The notes under the pieces are model-generated. The model worked only from the letters and a program-made list of their open reading frames with translations, had not been told where the DNA came from and ran no database searches. The position numbers and the translations under genes are program-made. 64,000 bases of DNA from CAVQNQ01 sp963714205. GTDB taxonomy: Bacteria; Acidobacteriota; Terriglobia; Bryobacterales; Bryobacteraceae. The stretch lies in the NCBI GenBank assembly GCA_963714205.1, contig CAVQNQ010000004.1:62001-126000 (forward strand), given 5' to 3'. This document shows positions 1 to 8,519 of the stretch, piece after piece. Within the stretch, counting starts at the first letter, position 1. Every line of letters begins with the position of its first letter.

Positions 1-1
1 C

Positions 2-874
2 CCGATCTTTTCTCCGGTCCTCCCGCCACGGTTTGCGCGCTGGCGGCCGACGGCCCATTACCTGATGCAGACCGAGGCGCATGTATACGCGCTGGCGATT
101 TCCGCCAGTGTGCTACTCTCCTTTTACCCCTTTTTGATCGTGATGCTTTCGTTCTGCCGCAACGTGCTGCACTGGCCGGCGGCGGTGGAAGCGGTCTACC
201 TGGCCCTAAACGATTACCTGCCCGGCGACCTGGGCGATTTCGTGCGCCGTAACCTGCCGGCGCGCGGCACGCTGCAAATCACCTCGATGTTCCTTTTGCT
301 CTTTACCGCCAACGGGGTTTTCGAGCCGCTCGAGGTGGCGCTCAACCGGGCCTGGGGAGTGGCCGCTAACCGCAGCTACCTGAAGAATCAGCTCGTGGCG
401 CTGGGTATGATCTTCGCGTGCGGCGGGCTGGCGCTCGTTTCGCTGATGTTCTCGGCGATGAACCGGCGCTGGATCGCGGACTTCTTCGGCGCGCATGCCG
501 ATGTGGAGGTCTGGGTGAACCTGCTGATCTTCAAAGCGGCGGCGGTGTCCATCTCGATTCTGGGTCTGTTCCTGATTTACTGGCTGCTGCCCAATCGCTC
601 CATTCCGGCAAAACGCGTGGCGCCGGTTGCCATCGTGGTAGGCTTGGTCCTGGAAGCCTTCAAGTACATCAGCCTGCTCCTGTTCTGGCTTTCGCGCGAG
701 AAGTTGCAGCGGGAATACGGGGTATTTCACAATTCGGCGGCCATCCTGATCTGGAGTTTCATCGGATCCCTGGTCGTGCTGGCGGGGGCCCACTGGACGG
801 CGCGGCATGGTGAGAGCGACCCGCTAGCGGTGGGGGAGGAGACGGGGCAAGCGTGCGAGACTGGAAAGCCATAG
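2..874 (+). CDS. YihY/BrkB family inner-membrane protein (5' end cut by window edge)
   Basis: Multi-pass membrane protein of the YihY/BrkB (formerly 'ribonuclease BN-like') family, whose function is not settled. Six hydrophobic segments are visible, including VYALAISASVLLSFYPFLIV near the start, and the family's Ser-rich first helix and the C-terminal AILIWSFIGSLVVLAGA helix are recognisable. The first ATG in the window is at 65, but the frame is open to base 2 and the upstream residues (PRFARWRPTAHYL) look like the normal lead-in to this family, so the real start is probably left of the window. The next small gene begins inside its 3' end (GTG at 853), which suggests one transcript with the amidase that follows. 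Confidence 0.85.
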   Translation, partial: PIFSPVLPPRFARWRPTAHYLMQTEAHVYALAISASVLLSFYPFLIVMLSFCRNVLHWPAAVEAVYLALNDYLPGDLGDFVRRNLPARGTLQITSMFLLLFTANGVFEPLEVALNRAWGVAANRSYLKNQLVALGMIFACGGLALVSLMFSAMNRRWIADFFGAHADVEVWVNLLIFKAAAVSISILGLFLIYWLLPNRSIPAKRVAPVAIVVGLVLEAFKYISLLLFWLSREKLQREYGVFHNSAAILIWSFIGSLVVLAGAHWTARHGESDPLAVGEETGQACETGKP

Positions 875-1020
875 CCCGAGGGTTGGGTTTGGAAGCTGCG
901 GCGACCGAGGCGGTCACGGCGCCGCTGGAAGCCTTGGAACGCGAATTCCGGCCGCTGGCCGCGGACCTTCCCGCGGAGCTCGAACCGGCTCTCGAGTTTC
1001 GCGCCGGGGAGCCCGAGTGA
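853..1020 (+). CDS. Small AtzG/GatC-like protein preceding an amidase
   Basis: A 55-residue protein starting with GTG (VRDWKAIARGLGLEA) and ending in an acidic tail (FRAGEPE). It overlaps the end of the YihY gene by 22 bases, and its TGA overlaps the GTG start of the amidase (GTGA), so the three are translationally linked. Short helical proteins with a WKaiA-GL start and a late 'LEPAL-F' stretch directly before an amidase-signature enzyme resemble the AtzG-like family, small GatC-like partners that stabilise amidases such as AtzE. The family call rests on this resemblance and on position; a GatC-type accessory role is inference. Confidence 0.55.
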   Translation: MRDWKAIARGLGLEAAATEAVTAPLEALEREFRPLAADLPAELEPALEFRAGEPE

Positions 1021-2405
1021 CCATCGGCGAAGCCGCCGGCCGGCTGCGGCGGCGGCGGGTATCTTCCGCCGAGCTGACCGCCGCCGCGCTGGCGCGCATC
1101 GAACGCCTGAATCCGCCGTTGAACGCCTTCATCACGGTCACCGCGGAGATGGCCACGGCACGCGCGCGTGAAGCCGATAAGGAACTGGCGGCGGGCCGCG
1201 ATCGCGGCCCCCTGCACGGCATTCCGGTCGCGGCGAAGGACCTTTTCTGGACGCGCGGGGTGCGCACCACGGCCGGCTCCCGGATCTTCGAAAACTTCGT
1301 CCCCCAGAGCGACGCGGCCGTGGTGGAGCGCCTCGAGGCGGCCGGAGCGGTGCCTCTCGGCAAGCTGAACATGCACGAACTGGCCTACGGTGTCACCTCC
1401 CATAATCCGCATTACGGGCCGGTGCGCAATCCGTGGGATACCAGCCGCAGCCCGGGCGGCTCGAGCGGTGGCGCGGGCGCGGCCGTGGCCGCGGGCATGA
1501 TCTACGCCGCGGTTGGCAGCGACACCGGCGGCTCGATTCGCATCCCGGCGGCTTTCTGCGGAGTGGTGGGATTGAAACCCACTTACGGCCGCGTCAGCCG
1601 CTTCGGCGCCATTCCCCTGGGGTACAGCCTGGATCACGTGGGCCCCTTGGCTGGCTCCGTGCGCGATTCCGCGCTGGTCCTGAACGCCATCGCCGGATAC
1701 GACCGTCGCGATCCCTCCTGCTCGCGGTATCCCGTGGTGGACTACGTTCCCGAGGAGGGCTGCTCGATCCGCGGCCTGCGCGTCGGCTTTCCCGAGAATT
1801 TCTATCTGGAACGATTGCACCCGGACGTGGAGTTGGCGGTCCGGGGCGCCGTTGCCCGGGCCGGATCGCTGGGAGCCGAAATCAGGCCCATTCGGGTTCC
1901 GGATATCGAAGCCCTCAACGCGGTTGGACGGGTAATCCTCCTGGCGGAAGCGTCGGCTGCCCTGGAGCCTCATCTCGGCGACCGGGGACGCTTCGGCGCG
2001 GATGTGCTGGCGCTGCTCGACCAGGGGCGACTCCTTCCGGCCACCGACTACATTCAAGCCCAACGTTTGCGGCGGCAAATCCAGCATGAGTTCGAGGGCC
2101 TCTGGTCGCAAGTGGATTGTCTCTTCGCCCCTACCACGCCTGACGTGGTTCCGCGCATCGGCGAGACCGTCGTCCACCTAGGAGGCCAGGACGAAGACGT
2201 CCGGCTGGCCACTACCCGCCTGGTTCGCGGCATCAATGTGTTGGGTTTTCCGGCACTTTCGATCCCGTGCGGGCTGAATGGCAGCGGAATGCCCATTGGG
2301 CTGCAAATCATCGGCCCGGCGTTCGGGGAGGATCTGATATTGCGGGCTGGCGCGGCTCTGGAGGACGGCGGGGTGGGCATACCGCCATGTCCGGTGAAAA
2401 CCTGA
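1017..2405 (+). CDS. Amidase signature family enzyme
   Basis: A 462-residue amidase-signature hydrolase that should cleave an amide to acid and ammonia. The Ser-cisSer-Lys triad is present: Lys74 in HGIPVAAKDLF, cis-Ser149 in PGGSSGGAGAA and nucleophile Ser173 in GSDTGGSIRIPAAF. The length fits GatA/AtzE/AtzF-type enzymes. It starts with GTG overlapping the stop of the small upstream AtzG-like gene, which argues for a two-subunit amidase rather than the tRNA amidotransferase; gatB lies 11 kb away in another context. The substrate cannot be told from the sequence. A GatA role is possible but less likely because the partner is not a typical GatC. Confidence 0.85.
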   Translation: MTIGEAAGRLRRRRVSSAELTAAALARIERLNPPLNAFITVTAEMATARAREADKELAAGRDRGPLHGIPVAAKDLFWTRGVRTTAGSRIFENFVPQSDAAVVERLEAAGAVPLGKLNMHELAYGVTSHNPHYGPVRNPWDTSRSPGGSSGGAGAAVAAGMIYAAVGSDTGGSIRIPAAFCGVVGLKPTYGRVSRFGAIPLGYSLDHVGPLAGSVRDSALVLNAIAGYDRRDPSCSRYPVVDYVPEEGCSIRGLRVGFPENFYLERLHPDVELAVRGAVARAGSLGAEIRPIRVPDIEALNAVGRVILLAEASAALEPHLGDRGRFGADVLALLDQGRLLPATDYIQAQRLRRQIQHEFEGLWSQVDCLFAPTTPDVVPRIGETVVHLGGQDEDVRLATTRLVRGINVLGFPALSIPCGLNGSGMPIGLQIIGPAFGEDLILRAGAALEDGGVGIPPCPVKT

Positions 2406-2681
2406 AAAACCCCAATTTCAGTATTTGGACTCTGACAATCCGTATTGTTCGCCTACAAGATCTCATAGGCAATTCAACTTAAAGAAACGAACAGAGATAC
2501 GTACCTCTGAATGCCTTTTACAGGTCTTAATGTAGCCCTTCGGACCCAGTTCACTCCTGAAATCAGTTGCCAAACGTTATGCAAGTCCTTAAGATCCTTG
2601 ATGATTGTCATTTGTTAACTTGGTTACAAACATGCAGTGTGGGATACATCAACAGTTGTTCCGTTTGAAAGGAAGAGAAGT

Positions 2682-5333
2682 ATGCGCAATTTCGTAATCG
2701 CAGTGCTGTTGGCCATGTTCTGTTTTACGGCACTCAGTTTCGGTCAGGCCCAGGACAGTATTCTCGTGGGAGTCGTGACCGATAGCAGCGGCTCGGCCGT
2801 GCCGAACGCGACGGTTATCGCGACCAATAAAGACACGGGCGTGAAATATACGTCCGCCACGAGCGCCGTCGGTGAATACCGTCTCAACAATATACCGGTC
2901 GGCCGGTACGACGTTTCGGCAACGGCAAAGGGATTTGCCACCGCCACGATTGCCAACGTCGAATTGCAACTGAACCACACGGCTTCGGTCAACCTGACGC
3001 TGCCGGTGGGAACTGTGAGCACGACGGTGGATGTGACGGAAGCCGCGGCCACCATCGACACTTCGACAGCGCAATTGCAGTCCGCCTTTGACGCCAGGAT
3101 GGAGGTAGACGTTCCCACGGCCGCGACCTCCAAGGTGTTGGGAACATCGGGCATCTACAACCTCAGCCTCCTGGGCGCGGGCGTGGCTTCCTCGGGCGGC
3201 GTCGGCCAAGGCACCGGCCCTTCCATCGCCGGCCAGCGCCCGGAGAACAACAGCTTCAACATCGATGGCGTCATGAATGACGCGCATTACGGCACCGGGC
3301 CGCAGATCACCGTATCGAACGATGCCGTCCAGCAGTTCAACCTGGTGCAGAACCAGTTCAGCGCCGAATTCGGCGGCGGCTCCGGCGGCGTGTTCAACAC
3401 CATCGTGAAGACTGGCACCAACCAGATCCATGGTTCGCTGTATGAGTACATGCAGAACCGCGACCTTAATGCTGTGGACCAGCAGGAAGTCCAGCAGGGT
3501 CTGCGCTCCAACCCGCGCTTCGACAGCAACCGCTTCGGCGGCACTATCGGCGGCCATATCATCAAGGACAAGCTCTTCTATTTCGGCAACATCGAATACA
3601 ACCCGCTCGGGCAGGCCGCCCAGCCGCCCCAGGCCGTCTATGCGCCGACAGCCGCGGGGATCTCGCTGCTCAACGGCATGAGCGGTCTCAGCAAGACCAA
3701 CCTGAACATCTTCGAGAAATATGTCCCGGTGGCTCCCACGGCCGATGCAAACAATCCCGTAACCGTGAATGGCGTAAACATTCCCAACGGCCCGCTTTCG
3801 TTCGCTTCGCCGAATTACTATAACACCCTCAACATCGCTACCTCTGTGGACTGGAACATCAGCACGAAAGACCAGCTTCGCGGCCGCTACTTCTACAATC
3901 GCCAACGCGGCATCGACTTTAACGCCATGCTGCCCGTCTTCTACGAGCCGGAACCCACCACCAACAACAGTATTTCGCTTTCCGAGTTCCACAACTTCTC
4001 GGCCACCATGGAGAACGAGCTGCGCGTCTCCTACCTGCGCAACAATGCCAACGTCGGGGCCGGCAACTTCCAGTTCCCGGGCCTGGATCAGTTCCCGAAC
4101 ATCCAGATCGATGACCTGAACACTCTGCAGATTGGCCCCGATCCGAACACTCCCTCGGGCCAGATCGAGAATGACGCCCAGTTGCAGGACAACATCACCA
4201 AGACCTGGGGCCAGCACACCTTTAAGGCCGGCTTCAACATGACCGACATCATCCTGTCGGGATATTTCATCCAGCGCGCCCGCGGCGATTACGACTACTT
4301 GACTTTCGAAAGGTACCTGATGGACCAGTCACCGGACGACCTCGGCGAGCGCAGCGCCGGGCAGCCTCCCGCGCCATTCGGCTTCATCGAGTCCTCGGGG
4401 TTCTTCAACGACGATTGGCGGGTCAAGCACAATCTCACCTTGAACCTCGGTCTGCGTTACGAGTATGTGACCGTGCCGGTGGGTTCGCGCTATCAGGCCC
4501 AGGATGCCCTCGCCAACGTGCCAGGCGTGGTCACTTTCGCCCAGCCGAAGACCACCAAGAACGATTGGTCGCCGCGTCTCGGTTTTGCCTACTCTCCTGG
4601 AAAGGACGCCGTGTGGTCAATTCGCGGCGGCGTGAGCCGTGCGTTCTCCAATACTTACATTAACCTCAACCAAAACGCTGCGCCACCCTACTTCCAGACC
4701 ACCGAGGATGTGAATGTGAGCGCCACCACTTCGAACTTCCTGGCCGATGGCGGCCTGAAGCCCGTAGCGCCAGGAGCCCCCACCAGCGTGGCAGAAGCCC
4801 GTGCGGCGACCGCGTCCTACACGTTCGACCAGACCCGTCCTTACGCGATCACCGGAACCCTGGGTGTCCAGCGGCTGCTGGCCAAGGACTACACCCTCGA
4901 GGCGCGCTACGTCTATACCAAGGGCGTTCACCTGTGGAACCAGACACAGATGAACATGATCGCACCGGTCACCCCGGCTAATTCCCTTCCGACTTACACG
5001 ACGATGCCGTCCGCAGCCACGCTAGCGGCCCTGACGGAGACTCTCGGCCAATTGAAGACGATTCCGAACAATGCCTGGGCTCAGTACGGGTTCACGAATA
5101 AGATCACCGGGTATCACCCTTGGGGGAACTCGCGGTACGACGGTCTCGCCGTCCAGATGAACAAGCGCTATTCCAAGAACTTCCAGTACATTCTGGCCTA
5201 CACCTGGAGCCACGCTTTCGACGACGCCACAGCGACGAACTTCTCCACCATCCTGACCCGCGCCGGGCGCAGGACTTCCAGAATCTCCGCGCGGAATGGG
5301 CTTCCTCGGCCCTGGATCGCCGGCAGCGCTTGA
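2682..5333 (+). CDS. TonB-dependent receptor, N-terminal part (frame broken near 5258)
   Basis: Outer-membrane receptor of the very large Acidobacteriota type: signal peptide (MRNFVIAVLLAMFCFTALSFGQA), a carboxypeptidase-regulatory-like beta-sandwich domain at about residues 25-115 (ILVGVVTDSSGSAVPNATV), a plug domain (about 120-260) and most of the beta-barrel. Such proteins import oligosaccharides, siderophores or peptides using TonB energy. The start at 2682 is chosen over an in-frame ATG at 2637 because it has a purine-rich Shine-Dalgarno (AAGGAAGAG) and opens directly into the signal peptide. The meaningful reading frame stops at about 5258; the last 25 codons to 5333 are out of frame. 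The AT-richer 276 bases upstream (2406-2681) probably hold its promoter, but no clear -35/-10 pair stands out. Confidence 0.85.
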   Translation: MRNFVIAVLLAMFCFTALSFGQAQDSILVGVVTDSSGSAVPNATVIATNKDTGVKYTSATSAVGEYRLNNIPVGRYDVSATAKGFATATIANVELQLNHTASVNLTLPVGTVSTTVDVTEAAATIDTSTAQLQSAFDARMEVDVPTAATSKVLGTSGIYNLSLLGAGVASSGGVGQGTGPSIAGQRPENNSFNIDGVMNDAHYGTGPQITVSNDAVQQFNLVQNQFSAEFGGGSGGVFNTIVKTGTNQIHGSLYEYMQNRDLNAVDQQEVQQGLRSNPRFDSNRFGGTIGGHIIKDKLFYFGNIEYNPLGQAAQPPQAVYAPTAAGISLLNGMSGLSKTNLNIFEKYVPVAPTADANNPVTVNGVNIPNGPLSFASPNYYNTLNIATSVDWNISTKDQLRGRYFYNRQRGIDFNAMLPVFYEPEPTTNNSISLSEFHNFSATMENELRVSYLRNNANVGAGNFQFPGLDQFPNIQIDDLNTLQIGPDPNTPSGQIENDAQLQDNITKTWGQHTFKAGFNMTDIILSGYFIQRARGDYDYLTFERYLMDQSPDDLGERSAGQPPAPFGFIESSGFFNDDWRVKHNLTLNLGLRYEYVTVPVGSRYQAQDALANVPGVVTFAQPKTTKNDWSPRLGFAYSPGKDAVWSIRGGVSRAFSNTYINLNQNAAPPYFQTTEDVNVSATTSNFLADGGLKPVAPGAPTSVAEARAATASYTFDQTRPYAITGTLGVQRLLAKDYTLEARYVYTKGVHLWNQTQMNMIAPVTPANSLPTYTTMPSAATLAALTETLGQLKTIPNNAWAQYGFTNKITGYHPWGNSRYDGLAVQMNKRYSKNFQYILAYTWSHAFDDATATNFSTILTRAGRRTSRISARNGLPRPWIAGSA

Positions 5334-5950
5334 CCATCACGCCGCTCTACGACTTCAAGCCCTTCCAGCAGAGTAATTGGGTGATGAAGAACCTGGTCGG
5401 CAACTGGAATATCTCCGGCACCTACACCTTCCAGTCGCCCGAATTTGCCACTGTGCAGAGTGGCCTGGATTCGAACCTCAACGGCGACACGTTGGACCGC
5501 TCCATTATCAATCCCGCCGGTACTGCCGGGGTCGGATCGGACGTGACTCCTTACAACGCCGCTGGGCAAGTCGTGGCGGCCAACGATCCCAGTATCGTGG
5601 CCTATGTTGCCAAGAACCCCAACGCCCGCTATATCAAAGCCCAGTACGGGACCTACGCTAATGGCGGGCGCAACACCCTGCCGCTCGACCACACCAACAA
5701 CTTCGACGCGGCCCTCATGAAGCGGCTGAACTTCAAGGAGCGCTACGGCTTCTCGATCGGCATTCAGCTCTTCAACGTGTTCAACCACTCTCAGTTCGTG
5801 GGCGGCTACCTTTCGGACGTTTCCTACTTTCAAACCAACGGCATCAGCCGCAACTTCCTGATTCCCGGCAACCCGTTCTTCGGGCAGTATCAGGATTTCT
5901 TCCCGAGCAACTCGCGGACGGCGCAGCTTGCGGCGCACATCACGTTCTAA
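5258..5950 (+). CDS. TonB-dependent receptor, C-terminal barrel part (continuation after frameshift)
   Basis: This frame carries the rest of the same receptor: from PRRAQDFQNLRAEWASSALD through the last barrel strands to the terminal AQLAAHITF, ending in Phe as outer-membrane barrels usually do. Adding one C to the CCC run at 5257-5259 joins the parts into one frame of 1090 codons (859 + 231). Codon use and protein character are the same on both sides, so the break is recent or a sequencing error. This segment has no start of its own with a ribosome site at the junction, so it would not be made as a separate useful protein. Confidence 0.75.
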   Translation, partial: PRRAQDFQNLRAEWASSALDRRQRLTITPLYDFKPFQQSNWVMKNLVGNWNISGTYTFQSPEFATVQSGLDSNLNGDTLDRSIINPAGTAGVGSDVTPYNAAGQVVAANDPSIVAYVAKNPNARYIKAQYGTYANGGRNTLPLDHTNNFDAALMKRLNFKERYGFSIGIQLFNVFNHSQFVGGYLSDVSYFQTNGISRNFLIPGNPFFGQYQDFFPSNSRTAQLAAHITF

Positions 5951-5960
5951 CCTTTAACCC

Positions 5961-6026
5961 AAGGGCCGGCACGTCCGGCCTTTGTGATAGTCTGACAAGC
6001 CGGCTCCTCACGGGGCCGGCTTTTTT
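5961..6026 (+). terminator. Tandem Rho-independent terminator hairpins after the receptor
   Basis: Two GC-rich hairpins follow the receptor stop. The first pairs GGCCGG (5964-5969) with CCGGCC (5975-5980) followed by TTT. The second pairs AAGCCGGC (5997-6004) with GCCGGCTT (6015-6022) and runs into a T tract to 6026. The second is a textbook intrinsic terminator for plus-strand transcription. It also overlaps the stop codon of the convergent glycosyltransferase gene by two bases. Confidence 0.8.
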
Positions 6027-7248
6027 ATTCCGCGCCGGCGGCCGGCGATGCCCGGAGTTTGCGGTCGCTGCGCAAGGTGGCCCGCCAGGCCCACGGCGCG
6101 CTCAGGGCGCCCGAGATTTCAGCCCAGATCAGGCCCAGCGGAAACTCGATCTTCCGGCGAACGCGCTGCACCAGGCGGCTCAGGAGCCAGCCGGTAATCC
6201 ACCCGCGGGCGTATGCGAGCACCGCCTTCCGCGGCACGCTGCGAGACTTCCAGATCTTGAGCAGCAGCACGCCGAAGGAGCGGCCGTTGTTGTAGATCTG
6301 GCGGTCGAGACCTTCTATGTCGCGGCGATGGCGATGTCGCGCCCAGGCGGAGGGCTCGTACCGGAGCATCAAGCCGGCTGCCATAATCCGGTGGAACATG
6401 TCCAGGTCGCCGCCGCCCGAGGAGGGGGTGCCCACGTCCAGGGCCGTGTCGAACCAGTCCATCCGGCGAAGCACCTCGCGGCGGAAAGCCATGTTGGCGC
6501 CCACCCCGCAGTTATGCGGCGAAAGCATGGAGTGGGGATCGAGCGCGCGCCCGTCGAAGATCCGCGGATGAATGCCCTTGCTCATGCCGCCGTATTCCTC
6601 GAACAGCATCTGCGGCTCGGTCTCGAGTTCGGCGGGCAGCACCAGGCCGGTAACGGCGCTCACGGAGGGGTCGGTAAAGGCGCGCGAGATGGCTCGCAGC
6701 CAGCCCGGCGAAGCGCAGGCATCGTCATCGAGGTAGGCGATCAAATCGTGCCGGGCCTCGGCGGCCCCGCGATTGCGCGCCCAATCGAGTCCCGCACGCT
6801 CCTCGCGGACATAGCGGAAGCCGCTGCGCAGGATGACGTCCCGTACCGCCTGGCCGCGCGACGCGTTGTCCACCACCACGACTTCGTAATCCGGGTAGTC
6901 GAGCCGCGCCAGCGATTCAAGACAGACTTCGAGCGAAACTGGCCGGTCGCGCGTACACACCACCACGCTGATGGGTGGCAGGGCCGCCGCGCTTTCCGCG
7001 TCGCCGTTCACGTACCAAGATTGCCCCTGGCAGGTGTTTTCCCACGCATACCAGCCGAGCTTGCGAGCCACCTCCCGGTGGATCTGGGCGGCCGGGATAA
7101 CGCGCGACTCCGCGGGCGGATAGAGTTGAACGATCGCCAGCGGCCGATCGCCGGCCAGGACCAGCACATCCAGGCGGCCGTAGCGCCAATCGAGGTAGAA
7201 ATCGGTTTCTGGGAGGGGCAGGTTGACTTCCCACGTCTTGATCAGCAA
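6025..7248 (-). CDS. Glycosyltransferase family 2 protein (third gene of a GT operon)
   Basis: A 407-residue GT-A fold glycosyltransferase. An N-terminal accessory region of about 100 residues (FYLDWRYGRLDVLVLAGDRP) precedes the GT2 catalytic domain, which begins at PPISVVVCTRDRP and has the metal/nucleotide DxD-type site in LIAYLDDDAC; the acceptor-side motif is WARHRHRRD. I chose the TTG at 7248 because a GGAGG lies just upstream and it overlaps the stop of the preceding gene by 7 bases; an in-frame ATG at 7305 would overlap that gene by 64 bases. Likely role: adding a sugar to a surface polysaccharide or glycolipid. Donor and acceptor are unknown. Confidence 0.85.
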   Translation of the reverse strand: MLIKTWEVNLPLPETDFYLDWRYGRLDVLVLAGDRPLAIVQLYPPAESRVIPAAQIHREVARKLGWYAWENTCQGQSWYVNGDAESAAALPPISVVVCTRDRPVSLEVCLESLARLDYPDYEVVVVDNASRGQAVRDVILRSGFRYVREERAGLDWARNRGAAEARHDLIAYLDDDACASPGWLRAISRAFTDPSVSAVTGLVLPAELETEPQMLFEEYGGMSKGIHPRIFDGRALDPHSMLSPHNCGVGANMAFRREVLRRMDWFDTALDVGTPSSGGGDLDMFHRIMAAGLMLRYEPSAWARHRHRRDIEGLDRQIYNNGRSFGVLLLKIWKSRSVPRKAVLAYARGWITGWLLSRLVQRVRRKIEFPLGLIWAEISGALSAPWAWRATLRSDRKLRASPAAGAE

Positions 7249-8519
7249 GCCTGCACCTCCTGGACGTCCAGCGGAAGCCCGGCCTCGGCATTTTCCATAG
7301 CCCACTCCGGCACGAAGTTTGAGGTGAGGAACTCATGCAGCCATCGCCGCACGTGCTCCGAGCGGAGCGGCTCGGCACCCACCCGGGGCGGCAGAACGCC
7401 GATCTCGACGCCCGCATACCGCACGCGCAGCCCGGTTCGAGACGCGGCTTCGAGCAGCCCGGCGAAGCACTCGGGTCCAGGCGGCGCATCAGCATCCAGG
7501 ACGGGCGCATCGCCGGCCATCGACGGTTCCAGCGGACCCTCCTGCAACCAGGCCAGCAGGCTCCGGCGGCCGCCGGAAGCCAGCGCCACTCCGCGGGCAT
7601 AGTTGTATTCGCGCAGCAGTGCCACCACCCGAAAATAAATGCCCCGGGCGCCACGGCGGCGCAGTCCGCCGGCCAGCGACGCAAGCGATTTCACTACGCC
7701 GTCTCCGCGCGCTGGAAGGGCGAAGGCCAGCTTTCGCGCCAGCCGCGTCATCCGGGTCGCGGATCCCGGCATCGCGAGATGGCTCAGCAGGTAGCGGACT
7801 TCCGGATGGCGCGTTCCCGTGCGGAAATCGGCTTCGCCCTCGTGGCGCGCGCGTGCCAGCCAGAGGTCCAGGTCGCTGGCATCGTGGTGCAAGGCCAGGG
7901 CGGCCGGCTCGAAATGGAAGCTGGCCCCGGCCCCGAGCAGCCGCCAGCCGAATTCGTAATCTTCCAGGCGGCCGAGACTGGCATCCATGCCGCCCAGCGA
8001 ATGGAACAGGGAGGCCGGCAGCGAGCAGTTGCCGCTGAAGAAGTCGCGATACGTGAAGCGATGTCCGAAGGAGGCCATCTCGCGAAAGGAATCCTCCCAC
8101 CAGCGGCGGGCATCCTGCTGCCATGGCGTCGGGCGGCCCGCATATACCGGCTTGGAATACCCCATCACGACTGAGCGCGGACCGCGCGCGTCCGAATGCG
8201 CGCGCACGAGGCCCGGCTGAGGTTCCATGTCGTCATCCAGGAATACGAGCGTGGCGCCGCGCGCCCCGGAGGCGCCCAGATTGCGCGTGGCGGCGGCGTT
8301 GCGGGCCGCGTGCGAACAGATCCGCAGGGGGAAGGGCAGACGGGAAGCCAGCAGATCGAGCGCCGCCTCGGTGCCGTCCTCACAGGCATCGGCCACCACT
8401 ATGACTTCGAATTCCACTCCGGCGCCGGCTTCGAGCGCCAGCGCCTGGAGCGTTCCGGTGACCCGCTCCTTGCGGTTGTGCGTAGGGATAACGACGCTGA
8501 GATTGCCCGGCGCGATCAT
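7242..8519 (-). CDS. Glycosyltransferase family 2 protein with extra C-terminal domain
   Basis: A 425-residue protein. The GT2 domain starts at once (NLSVVIPTHNRKERV) and carries the DxD-type site in LVFLDDDMEPQPG and a downstream LEDYEFGWRLLGAG motif typical of GT2 enzymes. The domain ends near residue 290; about 130 residues follow that are not GT2 and that I do not recognise (ending SNFVPEWAMENAEAG). The start overlaps the stop of the preceding GT as ATGA, with GGGGAG as ribosome site. It is the middle gene of a three-gene overlapping operon, so the three enzymes probably build one glycan. Confidence 0.85.
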   Translation of the reverse strand: MIAPGNLSVVIPTHNRKERVTGTLQALALEAGAGVEFEVIVVADACEDGTEAALDLLASRLPFPLRICSHAARNAAATRNLGASGARGATLVFLDDDMEPQPGLVRAHSDARGPRSVVMGYSKPVYAGRPTPWQQDARRWWEDSFREMASFGHRFTYRDFFSGNCSLPASLFHSLGGMDASLGRLEDYEFGWRLLGAGASFHFEPAALALHHDASDLDLWLARARHEGEADFRTGTRHPEVRYLLSHLAMPGSATRMTRLARKLAFALPARGDGVVKSLASLAGGLRRRGARGIYFRVVALLREYNYARGVALASGGRRSLLAWLQEGPLEPSMAGDAPVLDADAPPGPECFAGLLEAASRTGLRVRYAGVEIGVLPPRVGAEPLRSEHVRRWLHEFLTSNFVPEWAMENAEAGLPLDVQEVQAC

